DNA from: Fimbriimonadaceae bacterium
GTDB taxonomy: Bacteria; Armatimonadota; Fimbriimonadia; Fimbriimonadales; Fimbriimonadaceae
Assembly (NCBI GenBank): GCA_019694835.1
Contig: JAIBBE010000164.1
Coordinates: 1 to 8,440, forward strand
DNA: 8,440 nt
Reading direction: 5' to 3'
Of the stretch, positions 6,606 through 8,440 are shown in pieces (the first letter of the stretch is position 1; every line of letters begins with the position of its first letter). The notes beneath the pieces were generated by a model, which worked only from the letters and a program-made list of their open reading frames with translations, ran no database searches and was not told the origin of the DNA. A program made the position numbers and the translations under genes.

Positions 6606-7076
6606 TCAACCCGGATTGTTGCCGGAAGGGGAAGACTTCAGTTTCTCCGCCACAAGCGCCTGTGCTTTCTCAATTTCCACAGCGTTTGGCGTGGGAAGCT
6701 TTGACATCTCCGTCCGGTACTGCTCGTTGTAGGTATCGATGAACAGCGCCATGTGGAACCGATACTTCATGGCCTCTGATGGTATTGATACGTCCAGCTT
6801 CCTGCTGATAAGCGCGGCGTAGGATGTCTGTGCAGGGGTCGGCTCCTTCAGGTCCCAGTCCATGCATTCGGCTATCAGGCGCTCAAGCTGCTTCTCTAGC
6901 TTGCGGACGAACGTCTGCCGGATGGCCTTGTCCTTGACCCGCTCCCATTGGATGCAAATGGCCTCCTCCATAGCCGGGGCTATGTAAAGCTCGAGAGTGA
7001 GATCCACACCAGGATTGACGAGGTAGAGAGCCATGTCTCGGCGGCGGCAGGAGGAACAGACGAGGACGCCGTCCAT
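6606..7076 (-). CDS. Unknown protein of about 156 aa with a 'PTxxQxxYA...IPxxA...FID' C-terminal helical segment
   Basis: Not recognised as a named family. From ATG 7076 the product begins MDGVLVCSSC, with a CSSC pair that could be half a zinc site, although no second CxxC follows. The middle (residues about 45-75) is charged, helical and rich in Arg/Lys/Glu. Residues about 79-117 read PTPAQTSYAALISRKL, then IPSEAMKYRFHMALFIDTY. This resembles the short PTxxQ...A..I...L.I.LP..A......FID segment found as a C-terminal add-on in some DNA-processing proteins such as topoisomerase- or helicase-associated proteins; the comparison is from memory. The tail is Lys/Glu-rich and ends near-neutral in SPSGNNPG. 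The frame extends to a GTG at 7091, and ATG at 7034 (MALYLV) is another option; none has a good Shine-Dalgarno, so the start is uncertain. It is transcribed divergently from the XRE gene and upstream of the BPSL0761-like gene. No function is proposed. Confidence 0.68.
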   Translation of the reverse strand: MDGVLVCSSCRRRDMALYLVNPGVDLTLELYIAPAMEEAICIQWERVKDKAIRQTFVRKLEKQLERLIAECMDWDLKEPTPAQTSYAALISRKLDVSIPSEAMKYRFHMALFIDTYNEQYRTEMSKLPTPNAVEIEKAQALVAEKLKSSPSGNNPG

Positions 7077-7130
7077 CTTAACCGATCTCACATAAATTTC
7101 ATGTAATCGGTAGTCGTGCCATAGATTCCT

Positions 7131-7154
7131 TGATCGCCCCTTCCGGTGCGATCA
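7131..7154. promoter_or_regulatory. Perfect dyad TGATCGC-N10-GCGATCA ending on the XRE start codon
   Basis: TGATCGC at 7131-7137 is mirrored by GCGATCA at 7148-7154; the last A is the first base of the XRE ATG. A 7-bp perfect dyad with 17-bp centre spacing in a divergent intergenic region suits an operator for a dimeric XRE protein acting on itself and on the minus-strand gene. Alternatively, as RNA it could form a 7-bp stem with a 10-nt loop that covers the start codon and limits translation. Both are inferences. Confidence 0.42.
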
Positions 7155-7426
7155 TGGCTACCAAGACCATCTATTCCACGGCTTACCGGCGACTGGTTAG
7201 CCGACTGCGGGAAATTCGGGAAGCCGCCGACATTTCCCAATCTGCCCTCGCCGCGACGCTGGGTTGGCCGCAGCAACGGCTCTCCGCCGTGGAGGCCGGT
7301 GCCCGCCGGTTGGACATCATGGAGTTCCTGCACCTCACGGGCGTCCTCGGCCTATCTCCCGAGGCGGCCATCCAACTGGCAGCTGGTGCGTCGACCAAGT
7401 CGCGCCTGACCCAGAAGAAGGGCTGA
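7154..7426 (+). CDS. XRE-family helix-turn-helix regulator
   Basis: A 90-aa protein that is almost entirely one XRE DNA-binding domain. Residues about 13-70 show the pattern LVSRLREIREAADISQSALA, then LGWPQQRLSAVEAGARRLDI: SQ at 28-29, LGWPQQRLSAVEAG as recognition helix and turn, and LGLSPEAA after it. No second domain is present. ATG 7154 is preferred over the in-frame TTG at 7130 because the conserved region starts soon after it, although the Shine-Dalgarno is poor and the start lies inside the dyad at 7131-7154. It sits between a minus-strand gene of unknown role and hsdM, about 230 bp upstream of the latter and on the same strand. Small XRE proteins next to restriction-modification genes often act as controllers that time methyltransferase and nuclease expression. 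That role here is inferred from position, and self-regulation is also plausible. Confidence 0.85.
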   Translation: MATKTIYSTAYRRLVSRLREIREAADISQSALAATLGWPQQRLSAVEAGARRLDIMEFLHLTGVLGLSPEAAIQLAAGASTKSRLTQKKG

Positions 7427-7541
7427 AGAGACTACGCCCGCTGGGAGACAGATGGGGTTCCGCTTGCTGGCTTCACTAGACTCACAGCCGCTTTCGCCGG
7501 TCGGCCGTGTGTGCCAAGACGACATCGAGAGGACAGTAGCA

Positions 7542-7583
7542 ACCGTATCGCACGGTGAGACGCCCCCATCTAGAATGGAAAGC
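7542..7583 (+). promoter_or_regulatory. Candidate hsdM promoter overlapped by two dyads
   Basis: TAGAAT at 7571-7576 is a 5/6 match to the -10 consensus; the -35 at 18 bp (ATCGCA, 7547-7552) matches only 3/6. ACCGT-ATCGC-ACGGT (7542-7556) is a perfect dyad over the -35 region, and CCAT-CTAGA-ATGG (7566-7578) is another centred on the -10. The palindrome AGCTAGCT follows at 7581-7588, near the expected transcription start. This layout suggests regulated transcription, perhaps by the upstream XRE protein. About 115 bp before it (7427-7541) hold nothing I recognise. Confidence 0.4.
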
Positions 7584-7599
7584 TAGCTAGGGGGAAACC

Positions 7600-7659
7600 G
7601 TGATTCGGATTTTGCAACGCATTGAATGTACGACGTTTCTGTCTGAGGGCAGGGCATGA
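7600..7659 (+). CDS. Possible 19-codon leader ORF coupled to hsdM
   Basis: A GTG at 7600 is preceded by AGGGGG (7589-7594) at 5 bp spacing, a stronger ribosome site than hsdM's own. The frame runs 19 codons and stops with TGA at 7657-7659, overlapping the hsdM ATG as ATGA. If translated, ribosomes ending here could restart on hsdM, making its expression depend on leader translation. The peptide has no recognisable features. A short chance frame cannot be excluded, and no start codon in the hsdM frame would use this ribosome site. Confidence 0.35.
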   Translation: MIRILQRIECTTFLSEGRA

Positions 7660-8440
7660 GTGTGATTGCACTGGACCAGCTGGAAGCCCATCTGTGGGGG
7701 GCCGCGAACATTCTCCGCGGCCCGGTCGATGCTGCAGACTTCAAGACCTACATCTTCCCGCTGCTGTTCTTCAAGCGCATTTGCGACGTCTGGGACGAGG
7801 AGTACCAGGAGATCATCGAGGAGAGCGGCGACGCCGAACTGGCCCTGTTCCCGGAGTCCCACCGCTTCCAGATCCCGGATGGCTGCCACTGGGGCGACGT
7901 CCGTGCCAAGGCCGCCAATGTAGGCACTGCCCTGCAGCGGGCCATGCGCGAGATCGAGAAGGCCAACCCTGAAACTCTCTACGGGGTATTCGGCGACGCC
8001 CAGTGGTCGAACAAGGAGCGTCTCTCCGATGCGTTGCTAAAGGACCTAATCGAGCACTTCTCTCGGCTTCCATTGGGCAACAAGCAGGTCCGTTCCGACG
8101 TGCTCGGCGACGCCTACGAGTACCTGATCAAGAAGTTCGCCGACGCCACCAACAAGAAGGCCGGCGAGTTCTATACCCCGCGCAGCGTGGTCCGCCTGAT
8201 GATCGAGATGCTCGCCCCCAAGGAGGGCGACACCATCTACGACCCGGCCTGCGGCACCGGCGGCATGCTGCTCGCCGCCGTCCAGCACGTCCACGACGCC
8301 CACGGCGACGTCAAACTTCTGTGGGGGCGCCTGTACGGCCAGGAGAAGAACCTCACCACGTCCTCTATCGCCCGGATGAACCTGTTCCTCCACGGCATCG
8401 AGGACTTCCAGATCGTCCGTGGCGACACCCTGCGCAATCC
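7656..8440 (+). CDS. hsdM: Type I restriction-modification DNA methyltransferase subunit (HsdM), 5' part
   Basis: The first 261 codons of an N6-adenine methyltransferase subunit, open to the window edge. The N-terminus (LWGAANILRGPVDAADFK, then YIFPLLFFKRICDVWDEEY) is the typical HsdM helical domain that contacts HsdS. GEFYTPRSVVRLM at 170-182 precedes the SAM-binding motif I, DPACGTGGM at 196-204, and YGQEKN at 227-232 follows the usual order. The catalytic NPPY/F motif should lie just beyond the window. HsdM usually has about 480-550 residues, so roughly half is present. In the cell it works as M2S with HsdS to protect host DNA and as R2M2S with HsdR to cleave unmethylated DNA; hsdS and hsdR are expected downstream. 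ATG 7656 fits the conserved N-terminus and overlaps the leader stop, with GAGGG nearby at 7645-7649. GC content is higher than in the recombinase genes, which suggests that the cargo has a separate origin. Confidence 0.93.
   Translation, partial: MSVIALDQLEAHLWGAANILRGPVDAADFKTYIFPLLFFKRICDVWDEEYQEIIEESGDAELALFPESHRFQIPDGCHWGDVRAKAANVGTALQRAMREIEKANPETLYGVFGDAQWSNKERLSDALLKDLIEHFSRLPLGNKQVRSDVLGDAYEYLIKKFADATNKKAGEFYTPRSVVRLMIEMLAPKEGDTIYDPACGTGGMLLAAVQHVHDAHGDVKLLWGRLYGQEKNLTTSSIARMNLFLHGIEDFQIVRGDTLRN

Larger units (their letters stand above)
127..8440 (+). mobile_element. Left end of a Tn554-like genomic island with a three-recombinase module and type I RM cargo; right end not in window
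   Basis: The element is inferred from four things seen in the sequence. A host SDR gene is broken at about 127. An inverted-repeat core site lies at the break. An overlapping operon of three tyrosine-recombinase-fold proteins plus one small protein starts about 70 bp inside. Accessory genes follow, namely small unknown proteins, an XRE regulator and a type I restriction-modification gene. Base composition drops at the break compared with the SDR fragment. Tn554-type elements encode TnpA, TnpB (both tyrosine recombinases) and a small TnpC, and insert site-specifically; this module has the same logic with a third recombinase. The exact boundary lies somewhere within 122-139, because the crossover position in the core cannot be read from one end. 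The right end is not in the window. Confidence 0.72.

Noticed and set aside
8046..8393. 115-residue minus-strand open frame opposite hsdM
   Set aside because: It is the antisense image of conserved HsdM motifs and rich in Gly/Val/Ala, as expected from GC-rich coding DNA read backwards.
1..8440. CRISPR array, tRNA or rRNA genes, or DDE-type insertion sequence
   Set aside because: No regular repeat-spacer pattern, no tRNA-like cloverleaf and no DDE transposase motifs were seen. All recombinases present are of the tyrosine type.

Overview
The window looks like the left end of a large integrative element (genomic island) in a high-GC proteobacterium, probably Gamma- or Betaproteobacteria. This rests on GC-rich flanking and cargo DNA, small proteins that resemble Pseudomonas/Burkholderia-type accessory families, and an SDR gene fragment of proteobacterial type. 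All identifications are from reading motifs; no database search was run.

Layout. Bases 1 to about 127 are the 3'-truncated end of a chromosomal short-chain dehydrogenase gene. It reads normally through the catalytic YTLAK motif and then breaks. The break falls on an inverted repeat (ATGGGT, 6-bp spacer, ACCCAT), which has the shape of a tyrosine-recombinase core site. From there, four tightly packed plus-strand genes follow (206-6168). The first three are large tyrosine-recombinase-family proteins of 466, about 679 and 683 aa; the fourth is a 162-aa protein with a helix-turn-helix-like segment and a coiled coil. Each gene overlaps its neighbour by a few bases, so they look translationally coupled. 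The plan resembles the Tn554 transposition module (TnpA, TnpB, small TnpC) expanded by a third recombinase. The first and third recombinases keep the catalytic residues. The second appears to have lost the box I arginine and the histidine of HxxR, although it keeps the nucleophile tyrosine.

Behind the module the cargo begins. Two minus-strand genes, a BPSL0761-family-like small protein and an unknown protein of about 156 aa, lie convergent to the recombinase operon. The small protein is notable because its natural start codon reads ACG behind a well-placed Shine-Dalgarno. A divergent plus-strand XRE-type regulator (7154-7426) is followed by a dyad-rich promoter region, a possible 19-codon leader ORF and the 5' part of a type I restriction-modification methyltransferase gene, hsdM, which runs off the window. 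The missing 3' half of the SDR gene is nowhere in the window, so the element's right end must lie beyond 8440 if the insertion was simple.

Working model (inference): three recombinase-fold proteins plus an HTH/coiled-coil accessory protein mobilise an island that targets an SDR gene at its active-site codons and carries a type I restriction-modification system, possibly controlled by the adjacent XRE protein.
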